Source of the DNA: Glandiceps talaboti
Lineage: Eukaryota > Hemichordata > Enteropneusta > Spengelidae
Length of the DNA stretch: 35,000 bases
NCBI RefSeq assembly: GCF_964340395.1
Contig: NC_135563.1
Coordinates: 14,104,651 to 14,139,650 of the forward strand
Reading direction: 5' to 3'
The first letter of the stretch is position 1; every line of letters begins with the position of its first letter. The notes beneath the pieces were generated by a model. The model searched no databases and had not been told where the DNA came from. It saw only the letters and a program-made list of their open reading frames with translations. A program made the translations under genes and the position numbers. Of the stretch, positions 11,161 through 22,257 are shown piece by piece.

Positions 11161-11904
11161 ATTTTCATATTCGACCGAGGCCATCTTTATATTTTCATAT
11201 TCGACCGAGGCCATCTTTATATTTTCATATTCGACCGAGGCCATCTTAATATTTTCATATTCGACCGAGGCCATCTTAATATTTTCATATTCGACCGAGG
11301 CCATCTTTATATTTTCATATTCGACCGAGGCCATCTTTATATTTTCATATTCGACCGAGGCCATCTTAATATTTTCATATTCGACCGAGGCCATCTTTAT
11401 ATTTTCATATTCGACCGAGGCCATCTTAATATTTTCATATTCGACCGAGGCCATCTTAATATTTTCATATTCGACCGAGGCCATCTTTATATTTTCATAT
11501 TCGACCGAGGCCATCTTAATATTTTCATATTCGACCGAGGCCATCTTTATATTTTCATATTCGACCGAGGCCATCTTAATATTTTCATATTCGACCGAGG
11601 CCATCTTAATATTTTCATATTCGACCGAGGCCATCTTAATATTTTCATATTCGACCGAGGCCATCTTAATATTTTCATATTCGACCGAGGCCATCTTTAT
11701 ATTTTCATATTCGACCGAGGCCATCTTTATATTTTCATATTCGACCGAGGCCATCTTTATATTTTCATATTCGACCGAGGCTATCTTTATATTTTCATAT
11801 TCGACCGAGGCCATCTTTATATTTTCATATTCGACCGAGGCCATCTTTATATTTTCATATTCGACCGAGGCCATCTTTATATTTTCATATTCGACCGAGG
11901 CCAT
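11143..11904 (-). CDS. Open frame through the minisatellite (MASVEYENIK repeats); probably not a gene
   Basis: The minus strand encodes about 25 copies of a ten-residue peptide MASVEYENIK and then ENKSMNL before the stop. The frame stays open upstream to a stop near 11987, but the first methionine is inside the array. The frequent T/A variant changes ATA to ATT, both isoleucine, so it is silent in this frame, while it swaps F and L in the plus-strand frame. The unit-21 change turns M into I. No splice site, Kozak context or flanking coding sequence is evident. The simplest view is that array length forces the frame open. Confidence 0.12.
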   Translation of the reverse strand: MASVEYENIKMASVEYENIKMASVEYENIKMASVEYENIKIASVEYENIKMASVEYENIKMASVEYENIKMASVEYENIKMASVEYENIKMASVEYENIKMASVEYENIKMASVEYENIKMASVEYENIKMASVEYENIKMASVEYENIKMASVEYENIKMASVEYENIKMASVEYENIKMASVEYENIKMASVEYENIKMASVEYENIKMASVEYENIKMASVEYENIKMASVEYENIKMASVEYENKSMNL

Positions 11905-11910
11905 CTTTAT
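11161..11910. repeat. 30-bp minisatellite, 25 exact-length copies
   Basis: Twenty-five consecutive 30-base units share the core TTCGACCGAGGCCATC, flanked by ATTTTCATA on the left and TT[T/A]AT on the right. Unit length never varies. Apart from one T/A site near the unit end, the only difference is one C-to-T in unit 21. The site is T in units 1-2, 5-6, 8, 11, 13 and 18-25, and A elsewhere. Since 30 is a multiple of three, both strands stay open across the array: the plus strand reads FSYSTEAI(F/L)I and the minus strand reads MASVEYENIK per unit. The near-identity indicates recent expansion or homogenisation. The uniform T block at the right end suggests polarity. Confidence 0.98.
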
Positions 11911-11970
11911 ATTTTGAACGATATGTATAAAAATAATTGCGGCGTTGGATAATTCAACAATGCTAATTAG

Positions 11971-12084
11971 AAGTCTAGTGGTAAACCCCCGTGTTTACCA
12001 CTCAGCCATGTCCAATAGTGGTACATCAGTTGCGTAACCCCCCCCCCCCTTTTTAGGGGGGGGGGGGTAATTACCGCCAGACTT
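11971..12084. mobile_element. MITE-like element with short terminal inverted repeats and two internal hairpins
   Basis: The ends AAGTCTAGTGGTAA (11971-11984) and, reversed, AAGTCTGGCGGTAA (12084-12071) match at 12 of 14 positions, and both run into C tracts. Inside, AGTGGTAAAC (11977-11986) pairs exactly with GTTTACCACT (11993-12002). Twelve C (12038-12049) pair with twelve G (12056-12067) across the loop TTTTTA. No clear target-site duplication is visible and there is no coding capacity. It could be a non-autonomous DNA transposon or a foldback of other origin. Confidence 0.45.
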
Positions 12085-12181
12085 TCAATCTTCACTTAAT
12101 GTGACAATTTAGTTTTATAAATAAGGCATAGTGTATATACCTTCAATCTAAGGTATCGTCTTATACAGATTAATGTATACA

Positions 12182-12420
12182 TTTTTATTTATTTATTTAT
12201 TTACTTATTATTTATTTTATTTATTTACCCCCAACAGGCATTGCCCAATAACGGGAGGAGAGTTTAGTGCTACGCAGGAGGAAACCGGAGTACCCGGAGA
12301 AATCCTGCGCTGTTTGGTAGAGTCAAACTGAACGACACTCTTCTTACTTACAGCGTGTTAAATTTAATCAAACCCTGAATGGGTTCGAACCCCAACCACA
12401 GTGATAAGAAGCACGCCACA
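12182..12420 (-). mobile_element. tRNA-derived SINE-like element, minus orientation
   Basis: Read on the minus strand, the order is a tRNA-like head with a B-box-like GGGTTCGAACCC (within 12381-12393), a linker, the motif CTCCGGGTACTCCGGTTTCC (near 12281-12301) and an (AAAT)n-type tail (12182-12232). That order (polymerase III promoter, body, simple-repeat tail) is typical of SINEs. The CTCCGGG...TCCGGTTTCC core resembles a core I recall from tRNA-derived repeats in fish and other animals. No A box is clear, so the head is probably truncated. ACATTT(T)TAT-like bases at both ends could be target-site duplications. The family name is not known to me. Confidence 0.55.
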
Positions 12421-12450
12421 TTTATACTCGTGCGCAGAATTTCACATTTT
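12417..12450 (+). repeat. 34-bp dispersed direct repeat, copy 1
   Basis: This copy starts CACATTTATACTC and includes CGCAGAATTTCA. It matches 12828-12861 at 31 of 34 positions; all three differences are G-to-A or C-to-T. It abuts the 5' end of the SINE-like element. Confidence 0.8.
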
Positions 12451-12827
12451 CCTATTTTCATATTTTTTCTATATGTCTAGTGATCAATGCATACATATCG
12501 GTGACAGACCAAACAGTGATTTCAAGAAACAGAATTTTCACTAGTACTAGGTAATATCAGATCTATATGTTACGTTGATCTGCGTGAAGGTGTCTAATCC
12601 AGTTGTCATTTCAAATTGATGAATCCACAAGAACCAGTCGAAGAGTTGGGTAATGTCATAAGAAATTGAAAGCTTGAAAAGTTTTAATCAAGGCAAAGAA
12701 ACCAATTCTGAAAAGTACATTGTAATCTAAAAGTATTAAGTTGGTGTTTATGTTGCTATCTGTTACAATTATTCCATGAAATTGACAGTATTGATAAATG
12801 ATATGGAACGAGGAAAGTACGTAACGT

Positions 12828-12861
12828 CACATTTATACTCATACGCAGAATTTCATATTTT
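12828..12861 (+). repeat. 34-bp dispersed direct repeat, copy 2
   Basis: Second copy of the 12417-12450 sequence, 411 bases downstream in the same orientation. The intervening DNA shows no obvious second copy of the SINE-like element. Confidence 0.8.
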
Positions 12862-13708
12862 TTCAGGTGATTGGCATGGTAACACAAGTTTTTGCTTCAG
12901 GGTATCTACATTCAATAGCTTGCATTTACATCATCTTTACACGCGTTTTGATTCTTTTTTAAGACTTTGATTATAAAAGACACGAACGAGTCATTGTTAT
13001 TCTACGCCGAAATTTGAGTTATAATCATGTATTGTGAGAGTTTGTTCGACGTTCGCGCAATCCTCTTACATCAAGTAGTATTTCATTCACAGTCCATTTA
13101 TTCGTAAATTTATCCTCGCTATTCAAGACACTTCGGCGCCGATAGTGTACATAGTCGAGGACTTTACAAGGAGCAATATCTCAATGTCCCATCCGTCATT
13201 CGATAATGTTCATTCTCAAGTTGTTTTTGCTCCTAGTGTGTAGAACTATACACCGTATACACTAGAAATACAATCTACCTGTCTGTTAGTTGTATGTTTC
13301 AATTTCAGCCATACAGTTTCTTTAAGTTCATTCAAAAAGCTCCCTTTTATGTTCAGTACATACTTTGACATTTGAGAGTCGGCATCGAGTGGCAACGCTG
13401 CACCCTACTCACACTAATTATTTTCAAAATGGATGGCTTCTTTCAATGTATTCCTATAAATGTTGCCAGCAAAATATTAATTTGTGTCAGTACATTTTCA
13501 GACTGAACCTTTGAGGCTTGGGTTGGCTTGCAATGGTATGTAGAAAAAAATACAATTGTATAAGTACGCATATTGCGTGAATGTTCTTTATTTTTCAATG
13601 AGTGCTTAGAGAAATAACTATCCTTCAAAATTCTCTGTACACTCGACCTTAGACTGTTCCCTATAGCTTTACGTAAAATATTCACTCAACGAACCCATCT
13701 ATACATAC

Positions 13709-13711
<3 letters not shown>
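12862..13711. other. No feature seen
   Basis: AT-rich sequence. Short open frames (for example 13443-13685 minus) are unsupported. Confidence 0.45.
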
Positions 13712-13807
<96 letters not shown>

Positions 13808-13901
13808 CAACGCACATATCACACGCACGCACATGCACACACACACACACGCACGCACGCACACGCACACACACGCACGAACAAACAAACAAACAAACAA
13901 A

Positions 13902-13932
<31 letters not shown>

Positions 13933-13947
13933 GAACAAACAAACAAA

Positions 13948-13981
<34 letters not shown>
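13712..13981. repeat. Compound microsatellite (AT)n-(CACG/CA)n-(AAAC)n-(CA)n
   Basis: About 93 bases of AT are followed by CA/CACG repeats, then AAAC repeats (about 13877-13905), CA, a second AAAC block (about 13931-13951) and a final CA run to 13981. The CA-CGAA-(CAAA)n module occurs twice, so part of the tract was duplicated as a block. Confidence 0.97.
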
Positions 13982-13983
<2 letters not shown>

Positions 13984-15314
13984 TGCAACCAGCAAACCCC
14001 CTCCCCACATACACATGGAAAGAAATTATACTTTCAGGATTGATATCATCTGTGACCAACGACTACCTGGAATATCGCTAGAAATACTATTTCTGTGCAT
14101 ATACACAGTGTCTGTGCAATCTATGTTAAACACAGTAAATGAACACACACTGAGTTGATATTAAATTTAATATATATGAGTTGTAGCGTTCAACACAAAG
14201 GAGAACAATTTAATAGTGGTTCAATAAATAGTAATATACAGTAATAAATATACTATATTAAATAGTTTATGACGAAAATTTTTGAATAGCCGAACCTTTC
14301 ATTCTGAGTATGCCTGCTGTGCTGTGAAAGACAAGGATACGCGTTCCCTACTGTATTGTTCATTCCGTCACATTCTTCCTTATTACCAGTGGAGTATTTT
14401 ACTTTATATTAATGGTCACCCCTTCTTTTCCTTTGAATGAGATAGTGGAAGCATATATTTAGCCATCGCGACTCAACGCGTGTACAGATTATCTATAACT
14501 ATAATGTAACTAAAATATTTCTTCCCTAACGCTGCAGTTATATTTACTTTGCCTCTCTCATTGTTGTTTATCCTACCTTACGCTTCAGAGATATGCCCCG
14601 GTCAAAAATGGCCAACGAGGGATTCTCCGGTTTAATAAAAAAATCACGAGAAAACTACATGTACTAATTTTGATGTTTGCATGTAGGTCCAAGCTTACAT
14701 GTCAATGCCTACAAAACCTATTTTATTTACACTGTAGCAGTCGTGTTTTTATACTAGTCTACAGACAAACCAAAGTTACGACTTACATAAATGATAAATT
14801 GCTGACAAGGCATTATAGTTGATCTCATGTTTGTCTCCTTCCTGTAAATCGCTACATGGTTGATGACAATCTACAGGTAAACTGCTTGTGAAGAATCTTG
14901 CAGATTTCTAACAATCCACTTTCTACTTTAAAGTAGTGCCTCTTTCTGTCTATTGGTATGCCCTCAAGCAGGTTGATTTCTTGCAAAGACTTGCAAACCA
15001 CTTAAATGTTACCATGGAGACACGGAGTTCCAACAAACTAATAGTCTCGACGTCGACACCACCTTACAGGCAAACCACACTCCCCACTACAGCATTGCCA
15101 CGTATAACCTAAGTAAGTGCTGCATATTTCACAGGCAACGAGTCTCGTGGGCCATGGCATGTAGTTCGTTGACAAACGACCTTTTTATGCTAATTACTAA
15201 TAGGTCATGTATGTAGGTGGGCAACTTACTCATCGAAGGGAATAATGTCGATTTTATCAATATAATGTAAGAGCTTAATTTGATAAGTTCTTAATATAAT
15301 TAGTAACGTCGTTT
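13982..15314. other. No confident feature
   Basis: Mostly unique AT-rich sequence. At 15014-15112 a 33-codon frame (GTTACCATGG start context) overlaps a strong donor-like CTAA|GTAAGT ending near 15112. The two readings use different frames, so neither is accepted as a gene. Confidence 0.4.
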
Positions 15315-15632
15315 ATACATACATACATACATACATACATACATACATACATACATACATACATACATACATACATACATACATACACACACACACATAC
15401 ATACATACATACATACATACATACATACATACATACACACACACACATACATACATACATACATACATACATACATACATACATACATACATACACACAT
15501 ACACACGTACACACGTACACACGTACACACGTACACACGTACATACGTACATACATACATACATACATACATACATACATACATACATACATACATACAT
15601 ACATACATACATACATACATACATACATACAT
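15315..15632. repeat. (ACAT)n microsatellite, about 318 bp, with CACA/CACG interruptions
   Basis: Tetranucleotide ACAT repeats occupy the whole span. Two ACACACACAC-type interruptions (near 15386 and 15436) sit exactly 50 bases apart, indicating a block duplication. A third variant zone of CACGTA units lies at about 15504-15550. The open frames of MYVC repeats on the minus strand are artefacts. Confidence 0.98.
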
Positions 15633-16577
15633 TACATTAAATCATTTCGTAACAATAAGCCTCATATGGTAGGTATGAAAGCCAATTCACCATGTTGATC
15701 CTTATAGGCAATTCTTGCAGGTCTAAACATATTCCAGGTTTGCTTAATCTATGTTACTCCCAATGTTCAGGTGAATGGTTCTGGTATGGCTAATCAAATT
15801 TCAATCACATTCTTGGAAATATCAAGAGACTTATGTTTTGTAACTACATGACCCAACCCGACCTCAAGAAAGCCAATCACTTGAAAAACAGTCAATCACT
15901 TGAAGAATATTCAATACCGTATACCCTAATATAATACAAACAACAACTGTTCAGAAATACCACATAGTAAAACTAGTATCTGGACAAGATGATACATCTA
16001 TGGTCTGTTACTCGATTGATTCCTTTCGTGTAATACACTTATTTTGATATCTACAATGAAACGTTTAAATCTCGTTAAAGTTACATCGTCAAACTCGAGA
16101 CAATTTTTTTGTACATGTATTTGAGTAAATACCCTGTGAGAGTGTCGTGTGCATAATGATTTATACTTTGAAATAAGTATGAACTTTACTCACTTGAGTT
16201 GGCGGGTTAAACACTAGCTGCGACTGAAAATGTGTGTTTTCTTTTTAAAAAATGATTTTTTAATATAATGAATTAATCGTAATATAGTACACTCCGGGCT
16301 GCATCGTTATTGAATTATCTGTAGGTAAACATATTTGTATCAGTACACATGTATGGCACTGTGTAATACATCCAATCATCTTGTTTTTTGGGTCCGCACC
16401 AAAAAATCAGCGCCCCAACGAATCACGATTTCAACTTAGTACTATACTACTACTTATAGATAAAATAGACGTCTAACTGACATGTATAATGTCTAATTAT
16501 TGGTATATTGACAATTTTCAGTACATAGTGTTGGTTGTCTGATATAAAAAAAATATATTACCATACCCCAGTTACAG
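15633..16577. other. No feature seen
   Basis: AT-rich sequence with no supported gene, repeat or RNA. Confidence 0.45.
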
Positions 16578-16635
16578 CTAGTGCAGGTTTGACCGACGTG
16601 GAGTTTCTCTACGAACCTGATGCCAATGCCATTTT
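16578..16635 (+). CDS. Candidate 58-bp internal exon, unknown
   Basis: A TTACAG acceptor-like site ends at 16577 and a GTGAGT donor begins at 16636. Between them one frame reads SAGLTDVEFLYEPDANAI and is open (entering with two bases of a codon, leaving phase 2). The tract before the AG is not pyrimidine-rich and no partner exon was identified. A 58-base stretch open in one frame is common by chance, so this rests mainly on the donor and the protein-like composition. Confidence 0.18.
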
Positions 16636-17444
16636 GTGAGTGTATCCAAACTTATATATGATTGAACCGTTCAGTTAGTTTGCATAGCTGGGATGTTACA
16701 GATTTCCCGGTTATTGATGGTTAAATATGGTTAAATGGGCAGAAAGAAAATATATAAATCTTCACATGGGAGTCATACCTTAAAACGCAGAACAAACGTC
16801 CGGATCTGTACCCGCATGTCTGGACCCTTTAACAATGTGACAATTGTTGAGGTCAAACGTCTGATTTATTACGTTTTACAGTAAAATGAAATATATCATT
16901 CTGCTATGTTAAACTTGGTCACAACGATGGAACATATGGTGCACATGGCACTTGTAGAACGAATGCGTCTGTTGTTTCTCTACTCGTAAAACGCGACTGT
17001 CAAAGACGTAACAAAGTGTGTATCAGCAGTACTCCTGGCATTGTCCTTTCACAAAAGGGTTTTGGGATCTTGGAAGATGCAGTCGTTCTAAAACAGATAA
17101 GCTTGAGTCAGTCTGAAGTGAGCACTTATCGTCAATGTATATTTAAAAAAAAAAGCTAAAGTGTTAATCAAAGTAAATAATTCCCACGGTTTGTTAAAGT
17201 TGACATTCCTATTCTATATTTGACATATTTTGACGTTTCGGCCATAGTTACTTGTCATGATGTATAAGCCATAGATTGATTTTGACGGTGGTTGAGCAAA
17301 AAGTGGTCAGCAGTGCCAGTTAGATCACTTTGTTGAAATTTGTACTTCGGCTACATAATTCAGACATTCACAGGGATCCTGTTTAATTGAAATCCAGCCA
17401 GTATGTAACTTGGAAATCATTGGGTTTAATGACGTCGTTAGAAC
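16636..17444. other. No confident feature
   Basis: A 90-odd-codon stretch without stops (about 16890-17159) has no start codon and was judged chance. Nothing else stands out. Confidence 0.4.
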
Positions 17445-17870
17445 ACCCGCCATTAAAATATAACACATGCAGACAGTCCGGTCATCCGGGTCCTTGTTGG
17501 TATTGGGGGTGACCCTGCCAGATGCGTGTGTGCATGCGCGCTTCTGTGTAGAAAACCTTAACCGTTGCTCGGTTACTCACTTAATATACACCAATATACG
17601 GGCTAATATTCAGGTTTGGATATTTAGTTTCTTATGATGGAGTTAAAGTCTCCACCATTAAAGAATAAAACTTGCAGACAGTCCTGCCATCCTTGTTGAT
17701 ATTGGCTTGATTGAGTGTCTCCACCAAATGCCATGGTGGATGTGCGTCACGGTGAGCGCGCGATGGTATAGAACACCGTTGCTAAGTTATCACTTATGCA
17801 CCAGTTCACGGATTAAGGGTACATTGGATTACACTGTTTGGGATAGCGATCAGTTTCTTTCCCACGGAGA
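17445..17870 (+). repeat. Diverged two-copy tandem duplication, period about 205 bp
   Basis: Copy 1 (about 17445-17649) and copy 2 (about 17650-17870) share landmarks in the same order. CCATTAAA is followed by TGCAGACAGTCC (17468 and 17673), CCTTGTTG, TAGAA, CCGTTGCT (17572 and 17776), TCACTTA, ACGG and finally TTAGTTTCTT/TCAGTTTCTT. Spacing is 204-205 bases throughout. The copies carry many substitutions and small gaps, so the duplication is old. The unit contains no open frame that both copies keep. Confidence 0.8.
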
Positions 17871-19544
17871 AGTTTCGTGTTTTGTAATGAAGCAATACCC
17901 TTGTTACATGTAATAGCTGAATGGCCACACATTGCCAAGGCATGGCTGTATCTCCATAGTATGGTTAAAGTAAGAATCAAAGTTACGATATCACGGCGTT
18001 GAAATTGTAAATAACTCAACTCACCTCTGTTTCATATAGTCAATTTTAAACCATCGGCTGGGAAATCTTGCCTAAATATTTCGATTTGCTAGTGTTTGAA
18101 TTATTTGGTGAGAATAAGAAGTACTGAACGACAAGCCTCTTGCTCATTTTGGACCGTCATATGGAAATGCTCACCTCACTGCTATCTCGTTCTTTTATCG
18201 CCACTATTTTTACACTCGATAGAATTACTACAGACTGATGTATTCCCACCTGTGTTGTAATCATTGACCACCATGCTCCTCTATTCAATGTCTATTGTCT
18301 ATTGTTCATTCAAAAGACACACCTTTGTCAATGGGTAATCAAATTGCTTGTTCAAGCCTAACTTTATCCCCCATCAGTCCTTTGTATGTGGTTTGATTTA
18401 TGTAATCGCTGTTATTTTTTCCAAGTAGACGTTTTTACGTTTCTTGTTGACTCCCGAATCTTTTATCGATTTCGAGTTTTGTCAGAACGAATGATCCTAG
18501 ATTACTGTTCACCATTTCAAATCATTGACCGTGACGTTGTTCTTTCTGACCAACAGAAAGTTTTAAACTTGACCGTTATATTGATGAACTAGATAGAATT
18601 ACCCGACCGTTATATTAGTGAACTAGATTTTCTGTAATGTGCACTTTACTCAGTGATCATGGAAATTGCACTCGCCCCAATACAAGCTCTGTAGTCAGCA
18701 CGATGTCTACTGATTTGTCAGCAACATTTCCACATAGATAGTATTTTAAAATTAGTCTTGCGTTACGCATACGCATATATGTGTTTGGCTTAACGGGGTC
18801 CGGGTCTAATCTTATAAGTCTCGGTGTTTATCGGCGCACATGGGACGAGGAATGTCTGCTGCAAGAAGTAGAAACAATTGTCTATTATGTAAAACAGGGA
18901 AAAAACTCTCACATATGATGGCCCTAAATTTGGGGATATGATGCTGCTGTTAATACTAAAACACTATAAGACAATCGAATTTTCTAAGACTCAAATATTT
19001 CAAAATGTCGATGATAAACATACTTTGACGAGAGTAACATAACTTTCTTTGTCGCGCTTTCTTTTTCCTATCTTTCATTTTCCATTCCTGTGTCCTTTCT
19101 TTCTAGTTGTCTTTCATTTTTATTCCTTCACCCCCCTTTCCACTTTCTTCTTTTTTCTCCCCATGCCACCACCCCTTTAACCATTACACCAAAAAGACTA
19201 TAATTGGGATTAGAGTTGATTCTGAGCTATATCGCTATGAAGACTGTTTAGCCACAAACTTGAATAGATGTAGGCCGATGAGACACCCTCTATACGATAG
19301 AGTGGATGAAACGACGAAGCCAACCCTAAGTGAACTGTAACAATTCGTCAATTACTGGTATGTGGTGAATGACTTATCAGACACTACAGTAGTTTGAGGT
19401 GAAATTAATCTGTTAATGCTCTTTATCGTCAAGAAAGTCTACCATCAACCATATCATCATCACAATGCATATATGAACTATTCCACTCACAAGACAGAGT
19501 CGTTAAAAATAGAAGTTTATTATCTGCAAGGAATAAACTCATAC
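17871..19544. other. No feature seen
   Basis: AT-rich, apparently unique sequence. A C/T-rich stretch lies at about 19040-19180. Short open frames at 17707-17913, 18386-18592 and 19107-19340 have no recognisable domain. Confidence 0.45.
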
Positions 19545-19559
19545 AGTTGTTGCTGTTGC

Positions 19560-19626
<67 letters not shown>
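19545..19626. repeat. (GTT)n microsatellite with CTG interruptions
   Basis: About 27 TTG triplets, with CTG replacing TTG twice near the left end. The tract reads as poly-leucine or poly-cysteine on the plus strand and poly-glutamine on the minus strand. No flanking coding sequence supports translation. Confidence 0.97.
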
Positions 19627-20390
19627 GAAATATTGTGAACATAGACGAAAGCCATGTCTATTTGTCTCTTCTGTGTTTTTTTTTTATATTTACACAGGTC
19701 GTGGCGACTTACATTTAAGTCGCGTCTGGGTTCCGTTCTTGATGCGAAGAGAAGCGGAATTAACGTAGTCCATTAAGGAAATTAGTGGCATTAAATTGAG
19801 AGTAGTCGAGTCTCACTCACTCACCAAATGAACTTATTACTGTAAAGTGGTTATGAGTAGAAACAATATTTACACACACTGACCGACGTACTTATCCTAG
19901 TCGAAAGAGTGATGAGACAAATAACTATCGAAGTCAACCTACCGTTTACACAAATACTTGTGAACACTGAAGAATGGCAGACAGATAGACAGACAGATTG
20001 ACAAACAGACAAACATACGGACAGAGACAAGAAATATATGCAAACAAACTTATGGTTAAACAAATAAAGAATTCAAAAACGGCCTGTTACAACGCTGAGA
20101 AAGAAGTATTCACAGACTCCGTGGAAATGAATACTAGTCTATCGAAAACTATTCGTGATAAACATGCAATGCACACGCATATAAATATCCACCTACCTCG
20201 CTACCTACATACCTAACTAACTACCTACCTCTATGGTAAGACAAAACACATAAAGTCGAACATTCAAAGGATTTGCCCAAGGAATGTTAATTTGCGGAAT
20301 CAAAATGAATAAGGGTTATCTGATACTCTCAACGGATACTGTGTACGTCTTCACATACATAGACCAGGAAATGAATATCGCAGCAGTTTA
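19627..20390. other. No gene; degenerate GACA and CTAC tracts
   Basis: Degenerate GACA repeats occur at about 19977-20033 and CTAC repeats at about 20190-20231. The rest is AT-rich with no supported gene. Confidence 0.5.
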
Positions 20391-20480
20391 TCCTGGAAAG
20401 TTAGCCGAAAGTAAAATCAAAAGCTCCACATGTTTACAATCATGTAAGTCGTCTGGGAAGTTAGCCGAAAGAAAATGTCG
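20391..20480. repeat. Partial tandem duplication, period about 61 bp
   Basis: GGRAAGTTAGCCGAAAG-type sequence occurs near 20395-20411 and again near 20456-20471. AAGTCGTC also recurs after each copy region. The similarity is limited to about 17 bases. Confidence 0.5.
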
Positions 20481-22148
20481 ATTTAAGTCGTCGTTCATCA
20501 AATATAGATTAATATCAGTCTCGTTCGTTTCTCTCCACATTGTCATGGCGGGAACCAACAAGTAATAACTGATCGTCAATTCCTATCATATTTCTAAAAC
20601 GAGAGATGAAATCGAGTCAATTTCTCATAGTATCTTTTTGATCTACAGAATTATTATTCATGTATTTTTCATCGGTGCCTGAGCAAATATGATCAACTTA
20701 TTAAACAGAAGTTGCGTTTGACTGCCACTTATTAAAAATCTTAACTATGTAAATTTTACATATCTTTTCTATAGTGTAATATTTAAAAGCACTGTACATA
20801 TAAAATAGCAAATGTCAAAAAGGGGTCTAAAAGGTTATTCTTATAATAAATGATATCTTAGATTCGACAAATAAAGACGCTGTAAATGTGGTTGGGTTGA
20901 CAAATCAACGGATGTCTAGTTTTCAGCGGGAAGTAGATGTTGTTACTTCTATGAAACGAAAGAGGACATCCCCTTTGACGATACTTTCTTTTCAATATTC
21001 AAACATTATTTCCTGTTCGGTTCATCCCTCAGAGTAAGAACATGAAACGAGCCTGACCTATACCTCGAATCAGTTGAACTCTTAGAACAAGCTGTGAGAA
21101 AGGTTACCTTTCTATTTTAAAAAAAAACCGCTCCAGTAACCTCAGTTAACGTGAAATGTGAAACCTACCTTTTGCCCACCACCGGTGATATTTCCGTTTA
21201 AATTCAGAATTACCTAGAACTGAAAGGCAGCAGAACCGATACGGGAGATCTGTACAAGCCTTTGTTTAGAGTATTACATACAGTTCGAACAGCGCATAAA
21301 TTTGAAATGCACGGCTCTCCTTGCGTTGTACAAATATATATATATCCTTTACTGAATCATGAATAATGAAACAAACGCATTTTCATAAATAATGCAGAAT
21401 GAAACATTATCTCCCAGAACAATGTGTTCTATTATGACTCAAAATAAAAGTTTATAAACATTTCTCATTGGTCATATATTTACATAGATTTCATACATCA
21501 TAAATATTTATCTTGAATTAACAAATTTCATCGTTAATAATTTAATAAAACTTGACTTGTCTAAGAGTGTATACCTGTATAAGAGAGTCGAATACGAGAG
21601 TCAAATAAACGGATACAAGATAAACAGTACAGGACCCTAGGGAACTTAAAAATTCTATTGATTAGACACTGTTCATTATAAACATATGCCATTGAACAAA
21701 AACTATTTCTGTGAATATGTTGACTTCTAAGAGTGTGCTATGAGTACCAATCAATGTCCAAGATACGCCTTTTGGAAACTTTGTCCGAGCACAATGACTA
21801 TATGATTGTATCAACAGCCAATAGATTGTGAACATATCTTAAATAAATAGCCAAATTGATTTCACGTTGACAAACATTCTAATTTCTAAAGATAATGCTA
21901 TTCGATTAGATTATATTGAATTTGTCGTTCGTTACCTTTTAGGTACAGATAAAAACCGTATCTTCAGTTCGATGGAAGAGTAGGCCAACTGAGATAAAAC
22001 TTTCATATCAGCTTTTTACTTAATTAAAAGATAGATTATTTAATTATGGAAGATATGCCGCAGGAAATGTTCCTGCCACCCGTTGTCATTCTCTAGTCCA
22101 GAAAAAACAGCTACATTTGGGAACGATGCACCCTTTTATTATCACTTA
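20481..22148. other. No feature seen
   Basis: AT-rich sequence. No repeat, RNA or exon that I can support. Confidence 0.45.
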
Positions 22149-22257
22149 CTACAAAACCAGAGTGACTATACAGTTTCAATTAGATGACACGGTGTTTTTT
22201 ACTACCAAACCAAAGTGACTATAGAGTTTCAATTAGGTGACAAGGTGTTTTTTTTTA
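22149..22257 (+). repeat. Two-copy tandem duplication, period 54 bp
   Basis: Copies at 22149-22201 and 22203-22257 share CTAC(A/C)AAACCA, AGTGACTATA, AGTTTCAATTAG and GGTGTTTTTT in order, with only a handful of substitutions. Confidence 0.9.

Noticed and set aside
12381-12393. GGGTTCGAACCC considered as part of a true tRNA gene
   Set aside because: No cloverleaf with acceptor, D and anticodon arms can be built around it. It fits a truncated SINE head better.
13682-14081. Several overlapping open frames rich in C/V or H/T
   Set aside because: They arise from the CA/CAAA microsatellite, with all frames open because of the repeat.
15014-15112. 33-codon frame with good start context overlapping a strong donor
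   Set aside because: The coding reading and the splice reading use different frames, so they contradict each other.
15275-15632. Three overlapping MYVC-repeat frames
   Set aside because: The ACAT repeat has no stop codon in any minus frame; this is an artefact.
16890-17159. About 90 codons without stops, containing GHNDGTYGAHGTC
   Set aside because: No start codon and no splice signals. Stop-free runs of this length are expected by chance in 35 kb.
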